DNA from: Salipiger marinus
GTDB lineage: Bacteria; Pseudomonadota; Alphaproteobacteria; Rhodobacterales; Rhodobacteraceae
Reading direction: 5' to 3'
DNA: 64,000 bases
NCBI RefSeq assembly: GCF_900100085.1
Contig: NZ_FNEJ01000016.1
Location: 49,857-113,856, forward strand
Under the pieces are notes generated by a model, which was given only the letters and a program-made list of their open reading frames with translations, ran no database searches and was not told where the DNA came from. A program made the translations under genes and the position numbers. This document shows, piece by piece, positions 17,429 to 25,742 of the stretch (position 1 is the stretch's first letter; each line of letters starts with the position of its first letter).

Positions 17429-19594
17429 ATGTCACAGGCACCTCAGACCACGATCCTGGGCAAACTGCCATCTTTCACTGCGCTTCAAACACAAGAAGAC
17501 CTGACGCTGCTTTCGTTGATGTCCACTTTGTGGCGACATAAGTGGATCATGCTGTTTAGTGTAGTTATTTTCATAATCTTGGGCGGATATTACGCCTTCG
17601 GCGTGGCAGATTCCAAATATGCTTCCATCACCACGCTGACGCTGCAACCACGCAACGAACAACTGATTGATATCGAAAAGGTGATCTCGGGAGTATCCCC
17701 CAACGAGGAGACAATTAATACCGAACTTCAAGTCATTAAGTCACGGGCTTTGCTGGAAAAACTGATAGAAAAAATCGATCTGATCTCAGACCCCGAGTTT
17801 AACACCCGCCTGAGGCAAGATAAATCATTTTCCGCAGGACAGCTGCGCCGCACAATCAGCACGGTTTTAACAGACCTGTTTTCCGACTCTCCCATCCGTG
17901 AGGAGCGTGACGAAGCGGCGCGTCGGCGTATGATGATGATTGAAACGGTCGATGAGCTAAAACGCGCGATAACGACCGATTACCTGCGCGACACGTACAT
18001 ATACCACATCAGGGTCACGACTGGTAACCCGACGAAATCGGAGCGTCTGGCTAACGCACTGGCCGATGTTTACATCCAAGACCAGATCGACCAAAAATTC
18101 ATAGCAACAGAACGTGCTATCACTTGGCTTGCTGACCGTGTCGCGGAACTGAGCATTGAGCTGGAAGAGAAGCAGGACTTGGCCGAAAGCATGCGCGCGC
18201 AGCTCGACCTAGTTAACACCGATGCTTTGGAGATTGCGAACCGAAGGGCCCGCTCCCTGCGTACTCAGCTCGAGAACGCTCAAGCCGATCTCGCACGGTT
18301 GGTCGCCCAGCGTGAAGCTTTGAACCAAGCCAATGCTTCGATCTCTCCCGAAGACTTGGCGCTGCAATTGAATGATCCCTTTCTTGACCGCCTGCTGTCT
18401 GGTTTGAACGACAACGATGCGCAAGCGCTAGAGCTTTTTGAAAACCGCGTCGAGGAGCTCCGTTCTTCGCTAGACACGGACATCCTCAGGACCGAACAGA
18501 AAATCGCAGCGCTGCGTCCCTCGCTGGTCCAGGTCGAGGCGGAAATGGCGACGCAATCCGATGATCTTTTGGCTTTTCAACAGCTTGAGCGTGACCTCCA
18601 ATCGACCCGTTCTCTTTACGAAACCTTCTTGAACCGTCTCAAAGAGGCCTCGGTTCAACGAGGTTTGCAACAGGCAGACAGCCGCGTCCTGTCGGCAGCT
18701 ACACCCGGATTACCTGTGGCGCCGCGCCGGACCCGGATCTTGCTGCTCTCGGGAGTTCTGGGGTTGATGTTCGGCGCCGGAATCGTTTCGTTGCGCCAAT
18801 TCAAGCGCAGAGGGGTACGTACCGCCGAAGACCTGGAGACGCTGACCGGCCTTTCTGTGCTGGGGCAGATCCCGAAGATGCCGATCCGCAAGCGTATGGA
18901 TCTTCTGCCTTACCTTGAGAATAAGCCAGCCTCAGCCGCAGCAGAGGCAATCCGCAACCTGCGCACCTCGCTTATGCTCAATAATATTGATACCCCCCCA
19001 CAGCTGATCATGTCCACGTCGGCGGTTCCAGGAGAAGGCAAGACAACGCATTCGATCACCTTGGCGCGGAACCTTGCCAACTTGGACAAGCGTGTCCTAT
19101 TGATGGAGGGCGATCTGCGCCGTCTCAACTTTCATATGTATTTTGGCACCTCCCGAGATGCGTCAGGTCTGGTCGCGACGCTGAGTGGCGATAGTCCTCT
19201 GGAAGAAGTCATCACCCGCCACGACGGTAGCAATCTCGACCTTCTGACAGGCGGCTTGACGACGTCAAATCCGGTGGATATTTTCGCCTCCGAAGGCTTC
19301 GCCACGCTTCTGAGAACACTACGGACGCAGTACGACTACATCATCATCGACACGCCACCGCTTCTGGCAGTGCCGGACGCGCTAGTGATTGGTCAGTACG
19401 TGGATGCTGTCCTGATTTCCGTAGCTTGGGACAAAACTCCGCGTGAACAAATCATTCAGGCGCTCCGCAAGCTGGAGACGGTCAACATCCAACCGGCAGG
19501 GCTGGTGTTGTCAATGATTGATCCCAAAGGCATGAGGCGCTATGGATATTACAGCTATTATGACACTTACAACAGCCCCTACCATAAAAACTAA
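17429..19594 (+). CDS. Wzc/ExoP-type chain-length regulator and tyrosine autokinase
   Basis: The ATG at 17429 gives 721 residues, matching family length; 51 codons upstream are open but unlike the family. Domains in order: Wzz domain with the first membrane helix at about residues 38-57; long coiled-coil periplasmic region (about 230-420); second membrane helix near 435-455; cytoplasmic BY-kinase with Walker A STSAVPGEGKTT (about 530-542), Walker A' VLLMEGDLRR, and Walker B YIIIDTPP (about 637). The C-terminus has a tyrosine cluster (RRYGYYSYYDTYNSPY), the autophosphorylation tail. It controls chain length and export with an outer-membrane Wza, which is not in the window. No phosphatase gene is seen nearby. 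Confidence 0.93.
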   Translation: MSQAPQTTILGKLPSFTALQTQEDLTLLSLMSTLWRHKWIMLFSVVIFIILGGYYAFGVADSKYASITTLTLQPRNEQLIDIEKVISGVSPNEETINTELQVIKSRALLEKLIEKIDLISDPEFNTRLRQDKSFSAGQLRRTISTVLTDLFSDSPIREERDEAARRRMMMIETVDELKRAITTDYLRDTYIYHIRVTTGNPTKSERLANALADVYIQDQIDQKFIATERAITWLADRVAELSIELEEKQDLAESMRAQLDLVNTDALEIANRRARSLRTQLENAQADLARLVAQREALNQANASISPEDLALQLNDPFLDRLLSGLNDNDAQALELFENRVEELRSSLDTDILRTEQKIAALRPSLVQVEAEMATQSDDLLAFQQLERDLQSTRSLYETFLNRLKEASVQRGLQQADSRVLSAATPGLPVAPRRTRILLLSGVLGLMFGAGIVSLRQFKRRGVRTAEDLETLTGLSVLGQIPKMPIRKRMDLLPYLENKPASAAAEAIRNLRTSLMLNNIDTPPQLIMSTSAVPGEGKTTHSITLARNLANLDKRVLLMEGDLRRLNFHMYFGTSRDASGLVATLSGDSPLEEVITRHDGSNLDLLTGGLTTSNPVDIFASEGFATLLRTLRTQYDYIIIDTPPLLAVPDALVIGQYVDAVLISVAWDKTPREQIIQALRKLETVNIQPAGLVLSMIDPKGMRRYGYYSYYDTYNSPYHKN

Positions 19595-19727
19595 GGGGCT
19601 TGATTGGTGCAAACGGTCATAACACCCATAGCTGGCCTTGCCGGTGTGTGTACGTCCGCGACGGGGAGGCTCCCCCTCTGATCTTATTGTATGCGACTTC
19701 GCAGGTTCCTTTACCTAGGGTCAGGAT

Positions 19728-19865
19728 TCATAACCAGTAGATGACGACGACCGCGAGGGCGATGGCTGAAAGGAATACTCTGGGGCATCGGTCATAGTGA
19801 GTCGCCACGCGCCTCCAGTCCTTGAGCCTGCCGAACATGATCTCGATGCAATTTCGCCGGTTTTA
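19728..19865 (-). pseudogene. IS5-family transposase, 3' fragment
   Basis: The minus strand reads the last 45 or so codons of an IS5/IS427-type transposase, including EIMFGRLKDWRRVATHYDR and the closing VVVIYWL before the stop at 19728. The rest is missing: homology ends exactly where the IS110 left end begins (19863), so the IS110-type element inserted into or replaced the copy. Confidence 0.75.
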
Positions 19866-19973
19866 GACCCCATGATCGCTGTGTGAACTGACTGGGTCGG
19901 TGGCCTCTCCCGCGGCATTCTCCGTTCGAGGGTTGCGCCGGATGGGCCGGTGCAGAGCCTCAGGAATGGGGGG
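19863..19973 (+). repeat. IS110-type left end, copy 1
   Basis: About 110 bases starting TTAGACCCCATGATCG occur again at 57482-57592 with roughly 90% identity by eye. Here the block directly precedes the IS110-type transposase frame. In IS110 elements this non-coding end carries the promoter and, in characterised members, the bridge RNA; whether a functional RNA is encoded here is inference. Confidence 0.7.
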
Positions 19974-21085
19974 AGACCACATGTAGGATACACGTTCATC
20001 GGGCTGGATGTCCACAAGGCGACGATCTCGGTGGCTGTTGCGCAAGGAAATCGCGGCGGCGAGGTAAGGCGCTGGGGCACGATCCCGAACCGGCCCGATC
20101 ACGTCCGCAGGCTTGCCGAGAAGTTGGGTTGCAACGGGCGACGGCTCCATTTCTGCTACGAGGCGGGGCCTTGCGGCTATGATCTTCATCGCCAGCAGAC
20201 TGAACTCGGACATGACTGCATGGTCGTCGCGCCTTTGCTCATCCGGTGAAGGCGGGCGACCGCGTGAAGACCGACCGCCGCGATGCGGTCATGCTGGCGC
20301 AACTGCACCGGTCCTGCGAACTGACGGCGGTGTGGGTTCCGGATGCCGCGCATGAGGCGGTGCGCGATCTGGTTAGGGCTCGAGCGACGGCGATGCGGGT
20401 GCTCGGCAAGGCGCGGCAGCATTTGCAGGGTATCCTGCTCCGCCACGGGCGCATCTATCCGGGCAAGAAAGGATGGATGGTTGCCTATCGCAGATGGCTG
20501 ACGACAGTGCGCTTCCAGCATCCCGCGCAGCAGATCGTGTTCCAGGATTATGTCGACGCCGTGGCCGATGCCGAAGCGCTGGTCGAGAAGCTGACCGGCA
20601 GATCGCCGACCTGCTGCCGAGCTGCTCCCTGGCACCCGTGGGCGAAGCCGTGCAAGCAATGCGCGGGGTCGCCTTCATCGTTGCGGTGACGGTTGTGGCC
20701 GAGGTCGGCGACTTCCACCGCTTCGACAATCCGCGGCAGCTGATGGCCTATCTGGGGCTCACGCCATCAGAGCACTCCACCGGCGCCAGCGTGCGCCGAG
20801 GCGGAATCACCAAGGCAGGCAGTGGCCTCGCGCGACGCGCCTTGATCAAAGGCGCGTGGAGCTATCGGATGCAGGCGCGCGTCAGCCGCAAGCTCCACGA
20901 CCGGATCGAAGGGCTGCCCAAGTCTGTCCGTGACATCGCGTGGAAGGGGCAAGTGCGAATGTGCCGGCGCTACCGGCACCTAGTGCTGCCGGGAAGGTGA
21001 GGGTCGCCGTCATCACGGCTATCGCACGTGAGGCGGCCGGCTTCATCTGGGCCATCGCCAGAGCGGTGACGGCCGCCCCGGCCTG
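19950..21085 (+). pseudogene. IS110-family transposase, frameshifted
   Basis: Three frames together encode a near-complete IS110-family DEDD transposase. Frame one (19950-about 20240) starts YTFIGLDVHKATISVAV with the first catalytic Asp. Frame two (about 20246-20600) has RVKTDRRDAVMLA with further acidic residues. Frame three (about 20600-20990) has the C-terminal serine-containing domain FDNPRQLMAYLGLTPSEHSTG...RGGITKAGS. A fourth shift near 20992 is needed to read the end (VITAIAREAAGFIWAIA) to the stop at 21085. Three frameshifts show the element is dead as a protein source. It lies between the Wzc gene and manC. Confidence 0.85.
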
Positions 21086-21401
21086 ATACGCGAGCACCCG
21101 ACGCCGCGAAGACAAGACGCTCCGATCATGCTGATGCGCAAGGTTGGGGACAGAACTCGGTGGGGAACCCTCGTGGCCTGTTATGAGCCGACATAGTCGA
21201 CGCTCGTCACTTAACGAGGCAGTCCCAGGACGAAACCACGGTCATGCGATAACCAACCTGCGCATGAGAGCTTGCTCAACCGTCGTCTCAGTTCCGTCTC
21301 CTCCCTTGCGCATCTACATCCTACTGCGCTTGGCTTCGGCGGATTATTGGGCGTGGAGCAAAGGCTTGACAGCGATCATGAGAGCGAGAAGCCGGGGCCG
21401 T
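21086..21401. other. Intergenic, probable 3' end of the IS110-type element
   Basis: No gene is recognised. The first part is presumably the non-coding right end of the IS110-type element, but no matching terminus could be placed because no second right end is in the window. Confidence 0.3.
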
Positions 21402-21550
21402 TCATGCCTTGTAGTTCCAAGGTATGAGAGCGTCGATCTCGGCGCTTGGCCATTGGTTGGCGATCCGGTACAGCGTCTGGGTCATCCATCGCATCAGTCC
21501 AAGTCCAGCGCCACTCTCACAACCATAGAGTGAAATCTGCCGCTCTGCGG
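21402..21550 (-). pseudogene. IS66-family TnpC C-terminal fragment
   Basis: The minus strand encodes about 48 codons ending WPSAEIDALIPWNYKA before a TAG at 21402. The motif I-D-x-L-x-P-W-N at the C-terminus is typical of IS66 TnpC transposases. Upstream, the similarity stops just before manC. No other IS66 genes are present, so this is a scar. Confidence 0.55.
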
Positions 21551-21611
21551 TTGCGAGAACCGTCAGGCCTGCTATCGCTGTCGCAGCAATTTCTGAACGG
21601 GATTTTTTTCG

Positions 21612-23051
21612 ATGACTCCTATGATCACCCCCGTGCTTTTGTGTGGCGGCTCCGGTACCCGGCTCTGGCCGTTGTCGCGCAAGTCTTACCCCAAGCAGTT
21701 CGTGCCGCTGGTGGGGGAAGAGACGCTGTTTCAGGCCTCTGCCAAGCGCCTGTCGGGGCGCGCTTCCGATCTGGCCTTTGCCGCGCCGCTGGTGCTGACC
21801 AATTCCGATTTCCGCTTCATCGTCACCGAACAGCTGATGGCGATCGGCATTGATCCCGGCGCCATCCTGATCGAGCCGGAAGGCCGCAACACCGCCCCGG
21901 CCATTCTTGCCGCCGCCCTGCATGCCGTGGCCACCGACCCCGAGGCGGTCCTGCTGATCGCGCCCTCCGACCATGTGGTGCCCGATGCGGAGGCCTTCCG
22001 CGCCGCCGTGGCCCGCGGGCTGGGTGCCGTGGCGCAGGGCGATCTGGTCACCTTCGGCATCACCCCCGACCGGCCCGAGACCGGCTATGGCTATCTGGAA
22101 CTGGCCAGCGCCCCCGACGCCTCCGGCGCGCCGGTCAAGCTCAAGCGCTTTGTCGAAAAGCCCGATGCCGCGCGCGCGGCAGAGATGCTGGCCGAGGGCA
22201 GTTTCCTGTGGAATGCGGGCATCTTCCTGACCCGCGCCCGCGATCTGCTCGCCGCGTTCGAGACCCATGCCGCGGGTCTGATGGCGCCGGTCACGGCGGC
22301 GCTGGCCGAGGCCAAGCCCGATCTGGGCTTCCTGCGGCTGGCGCCGGGCCCGTGGTCCGAGGCGCCCGACATCTCCATCGACTATGCGGTGATGGAAAAG
22401 GCGCCGAACCTGTCGGTGGTGCCCTTCACCGCCGCATGGTCGGATCTGGGCGGCTGGGATGCGGTCTGGCGCGAAAGCGGCCCCGATGCGCAGGGGGTGG
22501 TGACCTCAAACGGGGCCATCGCCATCGACTGCGAAAACACCCTGCTGCGCTCGGACAGCGACCGGCTGGAAGTGGTGGGCATCGGGCTGAAGAACGTCAT
22601 GGCCGTGGCCATGAACGACGCGGTGCTGGTGGCCGACATGAGCCGGGCGCAGGACGTGAAGCTGGCGGTCGAGGCGCTGAAGAAGAAAGGCGCGGCGCAG
22701 GCCACGCATTTCCCGAAAGATCACCGCCCCTGGGGCTGGTTCGAAAGCCTCGTGGTCGGCAACCGCTTTCAGGTCAAGCGCATCCTTGTCCATCCGGGTG
22801 CCGCCCTGTCGCTGCAGAGCCATTTCCACCGCTCCGAACACTGGATCGTGGTCGAGGGCACGGCGCGGGTCACCGTGGATGACAAGGTCACGCTGGTGAC
22901 GGAAAACCAGTCGGTCTATCTGCCTCTGGGCTGCGTGCATCGCATGGAAAATCCCGGCCGCGTGCCCATGGTGCTGATCGAGGTTCAGACCGGCGCCTAT
23001 GTCGGCGAGGATGACATCGTGCGCTACGAGGATGTCTACGCCCGCACCTGA
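21612..23051 (+). CDS. manC: Mannose-1-phosphate guanylyltransferase / mannose-6-phosphate isomerase
   Basis: The bifunctional enzyme makes GDP-mannose from mannose-1-phosphate and GTP and can isomerise fructose-6-phosphate. The 479-residue length fits type II PMIs. The N-terminal pyrophosphorylase signature GGSGTRLWPLSRKSYPKQF is at residues 12-30, FVEKP near 175, and the cupin isomerase domain has LSLQSHFHRSEHWIVVEGTA near 400. It feeds gmd/fcl at 2.9-5.0 kb. It is separated from them by the whole transferase block and by IS remains, and its GC-rich base use matches gmd/fcl, not the genes between. A terminator follows. Confidence 0.95.
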   Translation: MTPMITPVLLCGGSGTRLWPLSRKSYPKQFVPLVGEETLFQASAKRLSGRASDLAFAAPLVLTNSDFRFIVTEQLMAIGIDPGAILIEPEGRNTAPAILAAALHAVATDPEAVLLIAPSDHVVPDAEAFRAAVARGLGAVAQGDLVTFGITPDRPETGYGYLELASAPDASGAPVKLKRFVEKPDAARAAEMLAEGSFLWNAGIFLTRARDLLAAFETHAAGLMAPVTAALAEAKPDLGFLRLAPGPWSEAPDISIDYAVMEKAPNLSVVPFTAAWSDLGGWDAVWRESGPDAQGVVTSNGAIAIDCENTLLRSDSDRLEVVGIGLKNVMAVAMNDAVLVADMSRAQDVKLAVEALKKKGAAQATHFPKDHRPWGWFESLVVGNRFQVKRILVHPGAALSLQSHFHRSEHWIVVEGTARVTVDDKVTLVTENQSVYLPLGCVHRMENPGRVPMVLIEVQTGAYVGEDDIVRYEDVYART

Positions 23052-23076
23052 CGCCACCGGTCGGACGGACGGAAAA

Positions 23077-23105
23077 ACCCTGTTCGCCGGAACAGGGTCT
23101 TTTTT
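23077..23105 (+). terminator. Rho-independent terminator of manC
   Basis: A 9-bp perfect stem (ACCCTGTTC / GAACAGGGT, 23077-23085 and 23090-23098) with a GCCG loop is followed by CTTTTTT. It lies 26 bases after the manC stop and marks the end of the polysaccharide region. Confidence 0.9.
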
Positions 23106-23163
23106 ATGGGATGTCCAAAAAACCTGTTGGCAGGCTTCGGACGATCCCTCTTCGCAGCGGGGA

Positions 23164-23589
23164 TTACCTGCGGGCGGGCCGCGAACCCAGTTCCTGAAAG
23201 AACCGGAGCAGGTAGCCATCCGGGTCGGCCACGACAAACTGCCTGTTTCCGCCCTCTTCGGCACCGACGCGATACCACCTATCCTCGACGGGAAGGAAAA
23301 GAGGGTGCGCGTTGCGTGCAAGGGCTTCGACGAGCGGCGCTATGGAGGGCACACGGATCTGAACATTCAGTCCCTTTCCGAAGGGATAGTCTTCGGGAAG
23401 ATGCCCCGCCTCGAAAGTGCGGCCTTGTCCGATCTGGTCGATCATCAGTTCCGCCTCGCCCAGGCGGAGATAACAGAAGCCTTCCTCCTCGCGCTCATAA
23501 GCGCAATCGAAACCGAGGATGTCGCAGTAAAACGACTTCGACCTTCGCCAGTCAGAGACGGCAAACTCCGGGACCAGTGTATTGCTCAA
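23164..23589 (-). CDS. VOC-superfamily protein, bleomycin-resistance type
   Basis: The 141-residue protein has two beta-alpha-beta-beta-beta units of the glyoxalase/bleomycin-resistance fold: VPEFAVSDWRRSKSFYCDILGF at the N-terminus and NRQFVVADPDGYLLRFFQELG at the C-terminus. The aromatic-rich middle (YEREEEGFCYLRLGEAELMI) resembles drug-binding bleomycin-resistance proteins more than metal glyoxalases. Function could be drug sequestration or a small metal-dependent enzyme. It stands alone, convergent with manC; its gene end comes close to the manC terminator. Confidence 0.85.
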   Translation of the reverse strand: MSNTLVPEFAVSDWRRSKSFYCDILGFDCAYEREEEGFCYLRLGEAELMIDQIGQGRTFEAGHLPEDYPFGKGLNVQIRVPSIAPLVEALARNAHPLFLPVEDRWYRVGAEEGGNRQFVVADPDGYLLRFFQELGSRPARR

Positions 23590-23907
23590 CCTTCATCCTC
23601 CCGGAACGGAGGATCCTTTTTGGGACAAAACTGCTCTGTCGACAACCGGCTCGGACACGATATTTGACGGCAGTGAGACTACCCTATGAGGCTCGTATTA
23701 CGTCCGCCGGTCGCCTCCCGGCCAGCCGAACCTCCAGCCACCGGATGTAGCCGTTGAGGTTCTTCGTGGCCGGTCCGCAGCATGGCCTGATGAGGCGACG
23801 CGACCCAACACGATTTGAGGACATTCGCCTTTTATGGGGATGCCCGGTCCGGGGCAGGCGCAGGGGCGGTCTCCCGTGCTGCGCAAAGCCCGGCGCGGGG
23901 CGGGATC
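23590..23907. other. Intergenic stretch, nothing recognised
   Basis: A minus-strand stretch of about 45 open codons (23681-23810) was examined but matches nothing I recognise and lacks a start. The promoter of the VOC gene should lie next to 23590. Confidence 0.3.
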
Positions 23908-25460
23908 CTACACGATCTCGACATCAGCCGCCGTGATCAGCGGGCGGCTGTCGAGCATGGCGAACAGGACCGCGTCGGCGCTGCCCGTGCCATCGGCGTC
24001 AAAATAGAGGCTGCCGCTGGCCCGGTCATAGATCAGCCGGTCCTCCGCGCCCTGCGCCACGGTGCCGAACTGCAGCGCGCCTGCCGCGAGCGGCCCCACC
24101 TCCAGCCCGGCAAAGGCGCGGGCGTGCAGCTCGATCCTGTCGGTGCCGGAGATGAAATCGGTGATATGGTCAAGAGTGCCGTCCCCCGGCACGAGGTTGA
24201 ACACGAAGCTGTCCGCCCCGCCATTGCCGGTCAGGGTGTCATTGCCCCGCGCCCAGCCAGCCGGTTGTCGCCGGAATTGCCGCGCTGCTCGCCCTCGTAG
24301 AGGCCGCCGTCATACCGCACGGCATCGATAGCTCCGGTGCCGGTCAGGCGGATATTCTCGATGTCCTGCGCCGCATCAAAGGCCACCGAAACCGAGGTGA
24401 TCACCGTGTCCGACTGGCCGAAGCGCCTGTCCTCCCCCTCGATGACATCGCCCTCATCGTCCAGAATGTAGGTGTCGTTGCCGGGGCCGCCGCGCAGCGT
24501 ATCGGCCCCTGTGCCACCATCCAGCAGGTCATTGCCGTTATTGCTGTGCAGCAGATCGTTGCCGGCGCCGCCGCGCAGCGTGTCATCGGCAGTGCCGCCG
24601 TAGATCGTGTCATCCCCGCCATTGCCCTGCAGCAGAAGAGCTGTCTTGTTGTTAAAATAATACGGGGAAATGTGGTTGGCGCCGCCATTGCCATTCCCGA
24701 CACGGGCGCCGCCCTGCAGGGTAAGATCCTCCAATGCCGGGGCGAGGGTCATGTCGATGGCGGAATGGACGCTGTCTCTGCCGCCCCCCGCCGTCTCGAC
24801 GATGCGGTCGCCGGCATCATCGATGTAATAGTCGTCATCGCCCGCGCCGCCCGACAGGTGATCGGTCCCCGGGCCACCGGACAGCGTATCCTGCCCCGCG
24901 CCCCCCAGCAGCGTGTCGTCCCCCGCGCCTCCGTCAAGCCGGTCATGGCCCTCGCGTCCCTCGATGCGGTCGTTGCCGCCATAGCTGAATAAGCCGTCAT
25001 CCCCCCTGCTGCCGCGCAGCGTATTGGCCAGACTGTTGGCCTGAACCACGCCAGAGCGGCCCGCCCCGATGATCAAGACGTTTTCCACATGCGTGTCGCC
25101 CAGGGACACGCTGACATTGGTGATGACATGGTCAATGCCGGAATGGCCGGCGCTTTCCAGAACGATGGCATCCTGCCACCGGGGGTGGGGCCCGATCAGG
25201 TAATAGAGGTCCGACCCGTCGCCGCCCGACAGCACATCAAGCCCGTCGCCGCCGATCAGCGTGTCATCGCCGCCCTGCCCCTGAAGCGCGTCATTCCCGG
25301 CCCCGCCGGTGATCAGATCGGCCTCGGAGGTGCCGGAAATGGCGTCATCGCCGGGTCCTGCGGAGGCGGAAAGATCGGTCAGCACCATGGCTTCGCCGGG
25401 GGCAAAGGCGGCATCGCGCCGAGAGACGAGGACGGGCGAAAGGGCGGCAGGCCCCCCCAC
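23908..25460 (-). pseudogene. RTX calcium-binding secreted protein, frameshifted
   Basis: Two minus-strand frames form one gene. The 5' part (start GTG 25460 or ATG 25388, to about 24230) holds many nonapeptide G-G-x-G-x-D-x-L repeats (for example GGAGDDTLLGGAGQDTLSGG) plus D-x-Y-Y-I-D-D-A-G-D-R-I-V-E units. The 3' part (from about 24230 to the stop at 23908) holds the RTX tail LYFDADGTGSADAVLFAML. The frame breaks in a GCGGGGC run near 24234-24240: one extra G would restore NRLAGRGGNDTL and a product near 517 residues. It could be a true inactivation or a sequencing error. The protein would be exported by a type I system; none is in the window. No enzymatic domain is visible. Confidence 0.8.
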
Positions 25461-25742
25461 AGTCCCGGCCTGAAGGTTAGGAGGGACAGCGCCCTTGCGT
25501 CAACTGCCGAGTGCCGGAGCAGGAGCGGGCCCGCGCCTCCTCCCCGCAGCGGGCGTGAGCAGGCCTGCGTCCCGGCAGAAGCCCTGCCCTCTCCGGACCG
25601 CTTTGGCCCTGCTGCCGCTGCGGACGGTTCCGGCAGGGGCGCCCCGGTCATAGCCTGTGGTTATAGCGGCCCGCGCAAACGGAGTTTGCCCAGAGGGCGA
25701 ACCTCTGGTCTGAGGTCAAAAACCGCATCAGGAGGGGCTGTC

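Noticed and set aside
19660..19684. GGGGAG/CTCCCC hairpin after the Wzc gene as a terminator.
   Set aside because: The stem is short, lacks a T-run, and lies in sequence adjoining IS remains; not strong enough to list.
23681..23810. Minus-strand open stretch (NLNGYIRWLEVRLAGRRPADVI) as a gene fragment.
   Set aside because: About 45 codons without start or recognisable family; could be chance.
24231..25460. RTX and glycine-rich repeat DNA as a CRISPR array or VNTR.
   Set aside because: The repetition follows the protein nonapeptide code, with variable nucleotides and no identical spaced repeats.
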